A DNA stretch of 64,000 nt from Pseudomonadota bacterium (GCA_963205435.1 CAUJIV010000028.1:1-64000), one strand, 5' to 3'; shown: positions 49,836 through 59,779, numbered from the stretch's first letter. Numbers and translations are program-made. The notes: generated from the letters alone by a model not told the origin.

Positions 49836-50726
49836 TTATAAACGACGCGCCACGGCGAGCAGCACCTCGTTGCGCATGGCGTAGCCCGTCTCCTCGCGCC
49901 AGGGCGCCAGTTCCGGCGCCAGCTCCGTTTCCAGCCGCGCCAGCGTCTCCTGCGGCAGGCGCGCCAGCCCCTGGGCGGCGCCGCCGGCGAGGTCGCGAAA
50001 GGTCTGCCAGTAGTCGAGCGGCGCGGCGAAGGCGCAATCGAGGGAATGGGCGGCGATCGAGTCGACCTCGAGGCCGGCGCCGGCGAGCGCGCGCCGCAGC
50101 GTCTCGCGCTCGCCGAAGCGGAAGGGCGACAGGCGCTCGACCTTCGGCGGTGGCAGGACGCGGCGGATGCCGCGCAGGGCGCAGGCCACCAGCGGCACGC
50201 GCGCCTCCGCGCCCCACACCGAGAAGACGGCCTGCCCGCCCGGCTTCAGCACGCGGCGCATCTCGGCCAGCGCGCGCGCGGCGTCGGGAAAGAACATCAG
50301 GCCGAGGCCGCACAGCAGTCGGTCGAAGGCGGCATCGGCGAAGGCCAGCCGCTCCGCGTCGGCGGCGGCGAACAGCAGGCGCCCGTCGCCGCCGGCGCGC
50401 CGGCGGCCTTCCGCCAGCGCCCCCTCGGCGATGTCGCTCGCCACCACCAGCCCTGCCGTCATGCGGCGGGCGGCGGCGCCGGCCAGCACCCCCGGCCCGC
50501 TGGCCAGGTCGAGCACGCGCTGGCCGTCTTGCAGCGCGGCCGCGTCGAGCAGCGCCGCATGCAGCGCGGTGCGCGCCGCCGCGCTCTCGGCGTAGCGCGC
50601 GGCGATCAGGTTGTAGCCGGCGCGCTCCTCCCGCTTGTGGCGGCGCGGATCGAAATTCGCCGGGAGGACCGCGGCGTCCTTCGGGCGACCGCCGCTTGCC
50701 GGCGCATCAGGATCGTCGGCCTTCAT
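49836..50726 (-). CDS. Class I SAM-dependent methyltransferase
   Basis: A 296-residue cytoplasmic methyltransferase. Motif I is VLDLASGPGVLAGAAARR, motif II/III lies around LLFAAADAERLAFADAAFDR, and GLGLMFFPDAARALAEMRRV with LKPGGQAVFSVWG is the UbiE-like end. The substrate is unknown. The N-terminal 45 residues are charged and poorly conserved. The ATG overlaps the stop of the esterase gene (ATGA), so the two are coupled. Confidence 0.85.
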   Translation of the reverse strand: MKADDPDAPASGGRPKDAAVLPANFDPRRHKREERAGYNLIAARYAESAAARTALHAALLDAAALQDGQRVLDLASGPGVLAGAAARRMTAGLVVASDIAEGALAEGRRRAGGDGRLLFAAADAERLAFADAAFDRLLCGLGLMFFPDAARALAEMRRVLKPGGQAVFSVWGAEARVPLVACALRGIRRVLPPPKVERLSPFRFGERETLRRALAGAGLEVDSIAAHSLDCAFAAPLDYWQTFRDLAGGAAQGLARLPQETLARLETELAPELAPWREETGYAMRNEVLLAVARRL

Positions 50727-51292
50727 CGGCCGAGCCCGGCGAAATCGATGATCAGGTCGAGATGGTCGTCCCAGCGCGTGAAGCTGTGGTCGCCCCCTTC
50801 CAGCACCACTTGCCGCGCGCCGGCGTATTTCGCCACCGCCTGGCGGTAGTCGAGCACCTCGTCGCCGGTTTCGGCCAGCAGCAAGAAATCCTGCGGCCGC
50901 GACAGGCGTGGCACCTCGAGCGCGCGCAGCTCCCCGATGTATTCCGGCCGGAACTCGAAGGTCTCTCCGCTGTAGAGATTGGTCTGCGGGCCGACGAACT
51001 CGGCAAGGGAGAGGTGCGCCACCACGGCCGGGTTCACCACCACCGCCCGCAAGCCGTGCTTCTCGGCCAGCCAGGTGGCGTAATGGCCGCCGAGCGAGCT
51101 GCCCACCAGGGTCGCCGGCGCCGCGGCGGCGGCGATCTGCCGCTCGGCCAGGCGGACGGCCTCGCGCGGCGAGGGCGGCAGCTGCTCGCACCAGAACGCT
51201 TGGCCGAGGCCGCGCGCCGCCATGCGTGCCCGCAGCCGCTGCGCCTTGCTCGACTTGGGCGACGAGCGGAAACCGTGCAGGTAAACGATCAT
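50723..51292 (-). CDS. YqiA-like alpha/beta-hydrolase esterase
   Basis: A 189-residue compact alpha/beta hydrolase of the YqiA/UPF0227 family. The oxyanion strand is IVYLHGFRSSPKSSKAQRL and the nucleophile elbow GSSLGGHYATWLA. The catalytic Asp is probably in LLAETGDEVLDYRQA and the His in GGDHSFTRWDD. E. coli YqiA has short-chain acyl esterase activity; the natural substrate is unknown. I chose the ATG at 51292, which gives the conserved start, instead of the track's longer form. Confidence 0.88.
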   Translation of the reverse strand: MIVYLHGFRSSPKSSKAQRLRARMAARGLGQAFWCEQLPPSPREAVRLAERQIAAAAAPATLVGSSLGGHYATWLAEKHGLRAVVVNPAVVAHLSLAEFVGPQTNLYSGETFEFRPEYIGELRALEVPRLSRPQDFLLLAETGDEVLDYRQAVAKYAGARQVVLEGGDHSFTRWDDHLDLIIDFAGLGR

Positions 51293-51328
51293 GCCAGCGG
51301 TGGAGGATTCTTGCGCACGGCCGCAATC

Positions 51329-51460
51329 ATGCCACCAGAACCCGCCCTTCGTGCGCACGGCGAACCGGACGCTCTCGCCAATGCGCGCTTCTCCGACGTG
51401 CTGGAGCCGCAGTTCTGTTACCTGGTCGATTCGGTCAAGGTCGAGCCGTTGCGGGAATGA
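51329..51460 (+). CDS. Possible 43-residue small protein
   Basis: An ATG at 51329 opens a 43-codon frame ending LEPQFCYLVDSVKVEPLRE. It lies in the gap between the esterase and the efflux genes. It is soluble and acidic, has no recognised family and has no clear ribosome-binding site. The gene-like third-base GC pattern is the only support; it may be chance in GC-rich DNA. Confidence 0.25.
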   Translation: MPPEPALRAHGEPDALANARFSDVLEPQFCYLVDSVKVEPLRE

Positions 51461-51513
51461 GGGGGCGGAAGCCCATCGTGGATGGCCGAAGTCCCCACAT
51501 TCCCGGCGGGCTT

Positions 51514-51542
51514 TTGCAGGTTTTCGTGCGGCGGCCTAGAAT
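51514..51542 (+). promoter_or_regulatory. Sigma-70 promoter for the RND efflux operon
   Basis: TTGCAG (51514-51519) and TAGAAT (51537-51542) are separated by exactly 17 bases, about 67 bases before the adaptor start. Apart from this promoter and the small ORF, the 316-base gap shows nothing else. Confidence 0.55.
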
Positions 51543-51608
51543 CGCGTGTCCTGCCACCCGCGAGCGACGCGCAGCCGCCGGCGCCCGCCGCACGCCAACC
51601 ACACGCTC

Positions 51609-52700
51609 ATGGGCATGAAAAAAAGCTCCCTGCTCCTCCTCCTCATCCTTGCCCTGGTCCTCGGCGGCATCTTCGGCGGCAAGGCCTGGCTGGATCGCCG
51701 CGCCGCCGCGGCCGCCGCCAGCCAGGGCTGGCCGGCCGCGACGGTGGCCACCGCCGTGGCCCAGGAGGCGCGCTGGGACGCGCGCATGCAGGCGGTCGGC
51801 ACCCTGCGCGCGCTGGAGGGCACGCAGATCACGGCGCAGATCGCCGGCAACGTCGTCACGATCGGCTTCGAGTCGGGCCGCGCCGTGAAGAAAGGCGAGC
51901 TGCTGGTGCAGCTCGACGACTCCACCCAGCAGGCGCAGCTGCGCAGCGACGAGGCGCAGCTGCAGCAGGCGCGCCTCGACCTCGAGCGCATGGAAAAGCT
52001 CTTCGCCAGCCGCGCCGTCAGCCAGCGCGAGCTGCAGGACGCGCAGATGCGCCACAGCGTGGCGGCGGCGGCGGTCGACAGCGATCGCGCCACGCTGGCC
52101 AAGCTGCGCATCACGGCGCCCTTCGGCGGCGCGCTCGGCATCCGCCAGGTGAGCGTCGGCCAGTACGTCTCGCCGGGCACCGCTATCGTCGACCTGCAGC
52201 GCTGGAAGCCGCTGCTGCTCGACTTCACGCTGCCGCAGAACCTGCTGAGCCAGCTGCGGGTGGGGCAGGAGGTGGCCTTTCGCGTCGACGCCTTCCCCGG
52301 CAGCAGCTTCGCCGGCAAGGTGAGCGCGCTCGGCGCGCAGATCGACCCGGACACGCGCAACGTGCCGGTGCAGGCGCGGCTCGACAACGCCGACGAGCGC
52401 CTGCGCCCCGGCCTCTTCGGCCACGTCAGCCTCGGGCTGGGCGAGGCGACCAGCGGCGTCGCCGTGCCGCAGACGGCGATCAGCTACAGCACCTTCGGCG
52501 ACACCGTCTTCGTCGTGCAGGAGGCGGCCGACGGCGGGCGCAGCGTGCAGGCGCGGGTGGTCCATGTGCTGGCCGAGCGCGACGGCGAGGTGCTGCTCGA
52601 CGCGAAGCAGCTCGCCGCCGGCAGCGAGGTCGTCACCGCCGGCCAGAACAAGCTGCGCGACGGCGCCGCCGTCAAGGTGGACAACAGCGTCAGGCCCTGA
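51609..52700 (+). CDS. RND efflux periplasmic adaptor subunit
   Basis: A 363-residue membrane-fusion protein linking an RND pump to an outer-membrane channel. One N-terminal anchor (SLLLLLILALVLGGIFGG) is followed by the barrel/lipoyl halves, with GTLRALEGTQITAQIAGNVV and the return strand KLRITAPFGGALGIRQVSVG. A helical hairpin rich in Gln/Ala/Arg (LRSDEAQLQQARLDLERMEK) lies between them. The C-terminal barrel has VPQTAISYSTFGDTVFVVQE. It is similar to MexH/MdtA-type adaptors. It is followed after 10 bases by the pump gene. ATGs at 51609 and 51615 are both possible. Confidence 0.92.
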   Translation: MGMKKSSLLLLLILALVLGGIFGGKAWLDRRAAAAAASQGWPAATVATAVAQEARWDARMQAVGTLRALEGTQITAQIAGNVVTIGFESGRAVKKGELLVQLDDSTQQAQLRSDEAQLQQARLDLERMEKLFASRAVSQRELQDAQMRHSVAAAAVDSDRATLAKLRITAPFGGALGIRQVSVGQYVSPGTAIVDLQRWKPLLLDFTLPQNLLSQLRVGQEVAFRVDAFPGSSFAGKVSALGAQIDPDTRNVPVQARLDNADERLRPGLFGHVSLGLGEATSGVAVPQTAISYSTFGDTVFVVQEAADGGRSVQARVVHVLAERDGEVLLDAKQLAAGSEVVTAGQNKLRDGAAVKVDNSVRP

Positions 52701-52710
52701 GCGCCGCGCC

Positions 52711-55700
52711 ATGAAGTTCACCGACCTGTTCATCCGCCGCCCGGTCATGGCGAGCGCGCTCAGCCTCGTCATCCTGCTGCTCGGCCTGCGCGCGTGGACG
52801 GACATGAGCACGCGCCAGTTCCCGCGCATCACCAGCACCGTCGTCACGGTCAGCACCCTCTACCCGGGCGCCAGCCCGGAGACCGTACAGGCCTTCATCA
52901 CGGCGCCCCTGCAGCAGGCCATCGCCAGCGCGCCGGGCATCGACTACATGACGGCGACCAGCGAGACCGGCCAGTCCACCATCACCATCAACATGCGCCT
53001 CAACTTCGACCCGGACGCCGCCGTGGCGCAGACGCTGGCCAAGGTGAACCAGGTGCAGAACCAGCTGCCGGCCGACAGCATGCAGCCGACCATCCGCTCG
53101 ACGGTGGGCGGCGCCACCGCCCTGATCTGGATCTCCTTCCGCGGCGAGGGCATGAGCCCCGAGCAGGTGAACGACTACGTGGTGCGCGTGGCCAAGCCGC
53201 GCATCGAGGGCGTGCCCGGCGTCGGCGAGGCCGGCATCTCCCCGGGCGGCACCGATCCGAGCGGCAACGCCTACGCCCTGCGCGCCTGGCTCGACCCGGT
53301 GCGCATGGCGGCGCGCGGCGTCACCTCGAGCGACGTCTCGAACGCGCTCTCCGCCAACAACTACGTCTCCGCCGCCGGGCAGACGCGCAACAGCCAGAGG
53401 CAGGTGAGCCTCACCGCCAGCACCTCGCTCAACGACCTCGAGCAGTTCCGCCAGCTCGTCGTGCGCCGCAGCGGCGACACCGTGATCCGCCTGCAGGACG
53501 TCGCCGACGTCCGCCTCGGCACGCAGAACTACAACCAGATGGCCTTCTTCAACGGCGAGCCGGCGGTGTTCGTCGGCGTCGAGGCGACGCCCGAGGCCAA
53601 CGAGCTCGACGTCACGCGCGGCGTGCACGAGGTCCTGCGCGAGCTGGAGGCCGGCAAGCCGCCCGGCATGCACATCGACCTCGCCTACGACAGCAGCAAG
53701 TTCATCAACGCCTCGCTCGAGGAGGTGTTCGTCACCATCGGCGTCACCCTGCTGGTGGTGGTGCTGGTGATCTTCCTCTTCCTCGGCGCGCTGCGCTCGC
53801 TGCTGCTGCCGGCAGTGGCGATCCCGCTGTCGATCATCGGCGCCGGCGTCATCATGCTGGCGCTCGGCTTCACCATCAACCTGCTGACCCTGCTCGCCGT
53901 GGTGCTGGCCATCGGCCTGGTCGTCGACGACGCCATCATCGTGCTGGAGAACATCCAGCGCCTCATCGACGAGGGCCTGCCGCCGCTCGAGGCGGCGCTG
54001 CGGGGGGCGCGCGAGCTGGCGGCGCCGATCCTGGTGATGACCACCACCCTGGTCGCCGTGTACCTGCCGATCGGCTTCATCGGCGGGCTGACCGGCAGCC
54101 TGTTCACCGAGTTTGCCTTCACCCTCGTCGCCACCGTGGTGGTGTCGATGGTGGTGGCCCTGACGCTGACGCCGATGCTCTGCTCGCGGGTGCTGCGCCA
54201 CACGCCACCGCGCGGCCTGACCCATCTGCTCGACGCGGGCTTCCACGCCCTGCGCCGCCGCTACGACCGCTCGCTCGAGGTGGTGCTCGGCATGCGCGGC
54301 GCCGTGCTGCTGGCGGTGGCCGCCGTGCTCGCCAGCATCCCGCTGCTGTTCCTCGGCAGCCGCGGCGAGCTGGCGCCGACCGAGGACCAGGGCACCGTGA
54401 TGGTGGCCGGCGTCGGCCCGGCCACGGCGACGCGGCAGTATCTCGACGCCTACAACGCGCAGATCGAGCGGATCCTCTCCAGCTACCCGGAAACGGCGCT
54501 GGTCTGGCAGATCAGCGGCGTGCCGCCCTCGGGCGGCGCCGGCGCCAACGCGGTCTTCGGCGGCTCCAACCTGAAGGACTGGGGCCAGCGCGACCGCACC
54601 CTGATGGAGCTGGTGCCGCTGGTGCAGCGCGACCTCGGCGCCGTCACCGGGCTGGAGGCCTTCGCCTTCTCCGAGCCGGCGCTGCCCGGCTCCTCGGGCG
54701 GCCTGCCGATCCAGTTCGTGCTGACGACGACGCAGGACTACGGGCAGCTCGACCAGGCGGCCGGCCAGCTGATCGGCGCCGCCCTGCAGACCGGCAAGTT
54801 CGCCTTCCTCACCAAGAACCTGCGCATCGACGCGCCGGCGGTGTCGCTCGAGATCAAGCGCGACGCGGCGGCCAGCCTCGGCCTCGACATGCGGGAGATC
54901 GGCCGCAACCTGAGCGCGCTGCTGAGCGAGAACTTCGTCGGCCGCTTCGACATGAGCGGGCGCAGCTACCAGGTGATCCCGATGGTGCCTGACGCCCTGC
55001 GCGCCGACCTCAATGCGCTCGACGGCTACTACCTGCGCACCGCCAGTGGCAAGCTGGTGCCGCTCGGCACGGTGGTCGAGGCGCGCCGCCGCGTCGAGCC
55101 CGAGTTCCTGCCCCAGTTCCAGCAGCTCAACGCCGCCACCGTGCAGGGCGTCATGGCGCCCGGCGTCACCCTCGGCGAGGCGCTGGGCGAGCTGCGCGCC
55201 CTCGCCGCGACGACGCTGCCGGCCGGCTACGGCATCGACTACGCCAGCGAGTCGCGCCAGTTCATGCAGCAGGGCAGCTCGCTGATCCTCACCTTCGGCC
55301 TCTCCATCCTGCTCGTCTACCTGCTGCTGGCGGCCCAGTTCGAGAGCTTCCGCGATCCGCTGATCGTCATGGTCTCGGTGCCGATGTCGATCTTCGGCGC
55401 CCTGGCCTTCATCTACTTCGGGGCGGCCACGCTCAACATCTACACCGAGGTGGGGCTGATCACCCTGATCGGCCTCATCACCAAGCAGGGCATTCTCATC
55501 GTCCAGTTCGCCAACGCCCTGCAGGCAAGCGAGGGCCTCGGCGCCGTCGAGGCGGTGAAGAAGGCCTCGAGCATCCGCCTGCGGCCGATCCTGATGACGA
55601 CGGCGGCCATGGTGTTCGGCGTCGTCCCGCTGCTGCTGGCGAGCGGGCCGGGCGCGGTCAGCCGCTTCCACATGGGCCTGGTGATCGCCTCGGGGCTGGC

Positions 55701-55803
55701 CATCGGCGCCCTCATCTCGCTCTACGTCGTGCCGGTGATCTACACCCTGCTCGCCGCCGACAAGCGGCAGCCGGTCGAGGCGGCGGCCGGCGCGGCGGCC
55801 TGA
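52711..55803 (+). CDS. RND multidrug efflux permease (AcrB/MexI type)
   Basis: A 1030-residue inner-membrane proton/drug antiporter with 12 membrane helices and two large periplasmic loops. The start KFTDLFIRRPVMASALSLVI is the family start. The proton relay is intact: D406/D407 in GLVVDDAIIVLENIQR and K925 in LIGLITKQGILIVQF. The length matches hydrophobe/amphiphile efflux pumps, and the sequence is closest in style to MexI/MdtB-like permeases. The drug range cannot be predicted. No outer-membrane channel or regulator is adjacent, so it must use a TolC-type protein encoded elsewhere. Confidence 0.95.
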   Translation: MKFTDLFIRRPVMASALSLVILLLGLRAWTDMSTRQFPRITSTVVTVSTLYPGASPETVQAFITAPLQQAIASAPGIDYMTATSETGQSTITINMRLNFDPDAAVAQTLAKVNQVQNQLPADSMQPTIRSTVGGATALIWISFRGEGMSPEQVNDYVVRVAKPRIEGVPGVGEAGISPGGTDPSGNAYALRAWLDPVRMAARGVTSSDVSNALSANNYVSAAGQTRNSQRQVSLTASTSLNDLEQFRQLVVRRSGDTVIRLQDVADVRLGTQNYNQMAFFNGEPAVFVGVEATPEANELDVTRGVHEVLRELEAGKPPGMHIDLAYDSSKFINASLEEVFVTIGVTLLVVVLVIFLFLGALRSLLLPAVAIPLSIIGAGVIMLALGFTINLLTLLAVVLAIGLVVDDAIIVLENIQRLIDEGLPPLEAALRGARELAAPILVMTTTLVAVYLPIGFIGGLTGSLFTEFAFTLVATVVVSMVVALTLTPMLCSRVLRHTPPRGLTHLLDAGFHALRRRYDRSLEVVLGMRGAVLLAVAAVLASIPLLFLGSRGELAPTEDQGTVMVAGVGPATATRQYLDAYNAQIERILSSYPETALVWQISGVPPSGGAGANAVFGGSNLKDWGQRDRTLMELVPLVQRDLGAVTGLEAFAFSEPALPGSSGGLPIQFVLTTTQDYGQLDQAAGQLIGAALQTGKFAFLTKNLRIDAPAVSLEIKRDAAASLGLDMREIGRNLSALLSENFVGRFDMSGRSYQVIPMVPDALRADLNALDGYYLRTASGKLVPLGTVVEARRRVEPEFLPQFQQLNAATVQGVMAPGVTLGEALGELRALAATTLPAGYGIDYASESRQFMQQGSSLILTFGLSILLVYLLLAAQFESFRDPLIVMVSVPMSIFGALAFIYFGAATLNIYTEVGLITLIGLITKQGILIVQFANALQASEGLGAVEAVKKASSIRLRPILMTTAAMVFGVVPLLLASGPGAVSRFHMGLVIASGLAIGALISLYVVPVIYTLLAADKRQPVEAAAGAAA

Positions 55804-55806
55804 GCC

Positions 55807-56631
55807 TCAGGGGCGCGACCAGTCCACCAGGCCGGCCCAGGCGGTGCCGAGCACGATGGCGCCGAAGGCGATGCGATACCAGGCGAACAGGGTGAAGTCG
55901 TGCGTGCTGATGTAGCGCAGCAGCCAGCGCACGCAGAGGAAGGCCGAGGCGAAGGCGGCGGCGAAGCCGACCGCCCACATGCCGAGGTCGCCGGCGTCGA
56001 GCAGGTGGCGCTCCTTCCATAGCTGGTAGGCGCTGGCGGCGAACAGGGTCGGCACGGCGAGGAAGAAGGAGAACTCGGTGGCCGCCTTGCGCGACAGGCC
56101 GAAGAGCAGGCCGCCGATGATGGTGGCGCCCGAGCGCGAGGTGCCGGGGATGAGGGCGAAGGCCTGGGCGAAGCCGAGCTTGAGGGCGTCCCGCCAGTCC
56201 AGGTCGTCCACCGATTCGACGCGCACCACGTGCTCGCGCCGCTCGGCCCAAAGGATGACGAAGGCGCCGACGATGAAGGCCAGCGCCACCGGCAGCGGCT
56301 GGAACAGGTGCGCCTTGATCGCCTTGCCGAAGGCCAGGCCGAGGAGCGCCAGCGGCAGGAAGGCGATGGCCAGGTTGGCGACGAAGCGGCGCGCCGCCCG
56401 CTCGCCGCCGAGCCCCGCGGCGGCGGCGGCGAAGCGCGCCCGGTATTCCCAGCAGACGGCGAGGATGGCGCCGGTCTGGATGACGATCTCGAAGAGCTTG
56501 CCGCGCTCGTCGTTGAAGCCGAGCAGGTCGCCGGCGAGGATCAGGTGGCCGGTCGAGGAAATCGGCAGGAACTCGGTCAGGCCCTCGACGATGCCGAGCA
56601 GCAGGGCATGCAGCAGGGTGGTGCCGTCCAT
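55807..56631 (-). CDS. uppP: Undecaprenyl-diphosphate phosphatase
   Basis: A 274-residue polytopic membrane enzyme recycling the lipid carrier of cell-wall synthesis; overexpression is known to confer bacitracin resistance (BacA). The two active-site motifs are [17 protein letters not shown] and [20 protein letters not shown]. The stop is only three bases from the convergent RND pump stop. Divergent from the sirtuin with a 17-base gap. Confidence 0.95.
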   Translation of the reverse strand: MDGTTLLHALLLGIVEGLTEFLPISSTGHLILAGDLLGFNDERGKLFEIVIQTGAILAVCWEYRARFAAAAAGLGGERAARRFVANLAIAFLPLALLGLAFGKAIKAHLFQPLPVALAFIVGAFVILWAERREHVVRVESVDDLDWRDALKLGFAQAFALIPGTSRSGATIIGGLLFGLSRKAATEFSFFLAVPTLFAASAYQLWKERHLLDAGDLGMWAVGFAAAFASAFLCVRWLLRYISTHDFTLFAWYRIAFGAIVLGTAWAGLVDWSRP

Positions 56632-56648
56632 AGGGCGGCGATGGTAGC

Positions 56649-57419
56649 ATGGGGCGGCATCGCCACGTCACGGGAGGCAGGGCCATCGAGATTCCGCGAC
56701 AACTCGTCGAGCGCCTGGCGCGGGCGCGCCGCGTCGCCGTCCTCACCGGCGCCGGCATCTCGGCCGAGTCGGGCATCCCGACCTTCCGCGACGCCCTCGA
56801 CGGCCTCTGGGCGAACTACGATCCCCTCGAACTGGCGACGCCGCTCGGCTTCGCGCGCAATCCCGGACTGGTGTGGCGCTGGTATGCCGAGCGGCGCGCG
56901 CGCATCGCCGCGACGCGGCCGAATCCCGGCCATGCCGCGCTGGCCGCGCTCGAGGCGCGCTGCGCGGACTTCACCCTGGTGACGCAGAACATCGACGGCC
57001 TGCACCAGCGCGCCGGCTCGCGCCGGGTGATCGAGCTGCACGGCAACATCGCCCGCGTCAAGTGCTCGGCCGAGGAGAAGCGGGTCGAGACCTTCGACCC
57101 GCAGGCGGCGCCGCCGCGCTGCGTCTGCGGCGCCTACCTGCGGCCCGACGTGGTGTGGTTCGGCGAGATGCTGCCGGCCGACGCCCTGGCGCGGGCGGAA
57201 GCGGCGGCCGAACGCTGCGAGCTGTTCTTCAGCATCGGCACCTCCGCCCAGGTCTATCCGGCCGCCGACCTGCCGCTGCGCGCCCGCGCCGCCGGCGCCG
57301 TGCTAGTCGAGATCAATCCGCAACGCACGCCGCTGACCGAGCGCGCCGACTTCTTCCTGCAGGGCGCGGCCGGGGAGGTGCTGCCGGCGCTGCTCGGCAA
57401 GCCGGGCCTCAATTCCTGA
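56649..57419 (+). CDS. cobB: Sir2-family NAD-dependent protein deacylase (SIRT5/CobB-like)
   Basis: A 256-residue sirtuin that removes acetyl or, more likely, succinyl-type groups from lysines using NAD+. NAD-binding motifs are [17 protein letters not shown] and [12 protein letters not shown], and the catalytic His is H131 in [12 protein letters not shown]79 and R82 in RWYAERR fit the Tyr-x-x-Arg pair of class III desuccinylating sirtuins. The zinc site is odd: C139, C158 and C160 are present, but the second Cys of the first pair is missing (KCSAEEK). The last 11 bases overlap the convergent AsmA gene. Confidence 0.9.
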   Translation: MGRHRHVTGGRAIEIPRQLVERLARARRVAVLTGAGISAESGIPTFRDALDGLWANYDPLELATPLGFARNPGLVWRWYAERRARIAATRPNPGHAALAALEARCADFTLVTQNIDGLHQRAGSRRVIELHGNIARVKCSAEEKRVETFDPQAAPPRCVCGAYLRPDVVWFGEMLPADALARAEAAAERCELFFSIGTSAQVYPAADLPLRARAAGAVLVEINPQRTPLTERADFFLQGAAGEVLPALLGKPGLNS

Positions 57420-59649
57420 GCAGCCCCTTCAGGAGGTCGCCGGCCTTGCCCTTGGCCTTCTCGTCGACCTTCTCGCCCACCTTTTCCCTGACCTTCTCCT
57501 CGACCCTGGCCTTGACCGCGTCCGCCGCCAGGCTGCCGAATTCGATGTTCCAGGCGAGCTGGTCGAAGGGACCGCTCAACCGCACCGGCACCGTCAGCCC
57601 CTTCAGGTGCTCGAGCTCCTTGCCGCCCTGGCCGCCGGCGCTGGCGACCACGCTGGCGCGAGCGAGGTAGTCGATGCGCTCCTCGCCGAGGTCGATGTCG
57701 CCGGCGCCGCCGAGGCGGAGGAAGGGCGACTTCATGCTGAGGTCGTCATTGCGGGCGACGCCCCTGGCGATGCGAAAGCTGGCGCTCAGCTCGGAGAAGT
57801 CGGTCTTCTCCTCGCGCCGCGCCTGCTGCACGGCGTCCTTGCGCGCCGAGAGGATGGCCTTGCTCTCGCGCAGCTTTTTCGCCAGGTTGATGCCCTTGAT
57901 GGCGCCATCGCGCAGGCTGAGGCTGGCCGTGCCGGCGAGGCTCTTCTTCATGGCGCGGACGCTGGCGCCGGCGGTCGTGACATCGAGCGCGACGTTGCCG
58001 CGCCCTTCCAGCACGTCGCGGTCGAGGGCGTCGCGCAGCAGCGGATTGATGTTCACGTTGGCCAGGTTTTGCCTCAGCGTCACCTGGTTGCCGGCGGCAC
58101 TCAGCGACAGCGCCCCCTGCAGGCTGCCTTCGTAGAGCTTGGCCGAGAGCGGCGCGGCATCCAGCCGGCCGCTGGCGGCCTTCACCTCGATGCGCACGTT
58201 GGCGGCCTTGACGTTCGACACCTGCAGCTGGCCGATCTTCAGCGTGCCGCTGGCGTCGAGCGCCTTCAGCGCCGAGAAGTCGAGCGGCTGGTCCTGCGCC
58301 GGCCCGCCCTCGCTGGCCGCCTTGCCTGTCGCGGTCTTCGGCGGCAGGTACTTGTCCAGGTCGAGCCGGTCGATGTCGACGTCGAAGTTCAGCGCCAGCG
58401 GGCTGAAGCGGGAGATGTTCACCCTGGCGGCGATCCTGCTCTCGTCGAGCCGGGCGTTGGCGTGCATCGCCGCCGTCCGGCCGCCGAGGTCGGCGCGCAG
58501 GCCGCCATCGAACGGCAGTCTGACGCTCTTCATCGGCATGCGCGGATGTGACAGCTCGAGCGCGCCGCCGATGGCCGGCAATTCGACGCTGCGCTTGTCG
58601 AGGCTGGCCGTCAGCGCCGAGGCGAGCCGGCCCTTCAGCGCCGCTTCGTCCTGCCTCGCGTCGACATCGAGGGCGAGCTTGTCCGCCCGCAAGGACTGGT
58701 TGCTGCCCTCGACACCCGAGAGGGCGATCCTGGCATCGAGGGCGCGCCGGGCGCCATTCAGCCTGAGCGTGGCGTTGATCGCCGCGCCGCTGGCCTTGTC
58801 CGCCGCCAGCGCCAGTTGCGGCGCCTCCAGCCGCGCCTCGAAGGCGTCGCCGCCTTCCTTGCCCTTTGCCGTCAGCAAGAGCCGGTCCACCGCCAGCTTA
58901 TCGACGCCGGTGAACTGCAGGGCGGCGGCGGTCAGTGCCAGGTCGAGTCCCTTCAGCTCGGCGATGTCGCCGTTCAAGCGCAGGTCGAGCTTCGTGCCGC
59001 CATAGCTTTTCCGGTCGAGGTCGTAGCGGTATTCGCCCATCGCCGTCAGCCGCGCCGCCAGCAGTGGCTGCTTGCCCGCCAGCTTCGCCGACAACTCGAG
59101 CTTGCCATTGGCGGCATTGGCCAGGCGACCCGTCGCCAGGTCGAGGCCGGACAGCGCCAGCTCCTGCCCGCTCGTCTCGTCGCGCCAGGCCAGCTCGGCG
59201 TTGGAGAGCTTCACCCCGGCGATGTCGAAGCGCGTCGGCTCCGACGGCTCGTCCTTGCCGAGCAGGTCGTCGATGTTGAGGCGGCCGTCCTTGCCGCGCA
59301 CCAGTCGCGCCTTGACACCGTCGAGCGCGATGGTGTCGACCACCACCTGCTTCGACAGCAGCGGCAGCAGGCGCAGGGAAACGCGCGCGTCCTCGACCGC
59401 GGCGAACACCTGCTCGCTGCCGTGCTCCGACAGCGTCGCCTTGCCGAGGCGCACGGCGATCGCCGGGAACAGGGAGAGGGAGAGGTCGCCGTCGATCTTC
59501 AGCGTGCGGCCCTTCTTCTCCTTGACCAGCTCGGTGATCTCGCCCTTCCAGCGCGCGGCGTCGAAGGTGGCGAGGACATAGGCGCCGGCGGCGATCAGCA
59601 GGGCGAGCAGCCCACCGAGGACGAAGGCGGCGATCCTGAAGGCTTTCAT
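57409..59649 (-). CDS. AsmA family protein
   Basis: A 746-residue envelope protein with one N-terminal membrane anchor (AAFVLGGLLALLIAAGAYVL) and a large periplasmic beta-rich part. It starts WKGEITELVKEKKGRTLKID and includes the C-terminal AsmA block with ALDRDVLEGRGNVALDVTTA and GTASLSLRDGAIKGINLAKK. AsmA-like proteins are long bridge-like structures implicated in phospholipid transport to the outer membrane. The last 30 residues are Lys/Glu repeats (EEKVREKVGEKVDEKAKGKA), probably a helical tail. It stands alone on its strand. Confidence 0.92.
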   Translation of the reverse strand: MKAFRIAAFVLGGLLALLIAAGAYVLATFDAARWKGEITELVKEKKGRTLKIDGDLSLSLFPAIAVRLGKATLSEHGSEQVFAAVEDARVSLRLLPLLSKQVVVDTIALDGVKARLVRGKDGRLNIDDLLGKDEPSEPTRFDIAGVKLSNAELAWRDETSGQELALSGLDLATGRLANAANGKLELSAKLAGKQPLLAARLTAMGEYRYDLDRKSYGGTKLDLRLNGDIAELKGLDLALTAAALQFTGVDKLAVDRLLLTAKGKEGGDAFEARLEAPQLALAADKASGAAINATLRLNGARRALDARIALSGVEGSNQSLRADKLALDVDARQDEAALKGRLASALTASLDKRSVELPAIGGALELSHPRMPMKSVRLPFDGGLRADLGGRTAAMHANARLDESRIAARVNISRFSPLALNFDVDIDRLDLDKYLPPKTATGKAASEGGPAQDQPLDFSALKALDASGTLKIGQLQVSNVKAANVRIEVKAASGRLDAAPLSAKLYEGSLQGALSLSAAGNQVTLRQNLANVNINPLLRDALDRDVLEGRGNVALDVTTAGASVRAMKKSLAGTASLSLRDGAIKGINLAKKLRESKAILSARKDAVQQARREEKTDFSELSASFRIARGVARNDDLSMKSPFLRLGGAGDIDLGEERIDYLARASVVASAGGQGGKELEHLKGLTVPVRLSGPFDQLAWNIEFGSLAADAVKARVEEKVREKVGEKVDEKAKGKAGDLLKGLLRN

Positions 59650-59779
59650 GCTTCCTCCCTTCCGGACAGGGCGGCCTTCAGCTTAGCAGAGAAAGCGACA
59701 AGGGCAGCGGCGCCGCTTGCGGCGGCAGGGGAATCCCGCGAAACTACGGCTTCCGCTCCCGAACAAGAAAGGAACCCAC

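Noticed and set aside
52690-55671. 993-residue antisense ORF under the RND permease
   Set aside because: Gln/His/Ala/Val-rich shadow; the plus-strand frame encodes an intact RND pump with all proton-relay residues.
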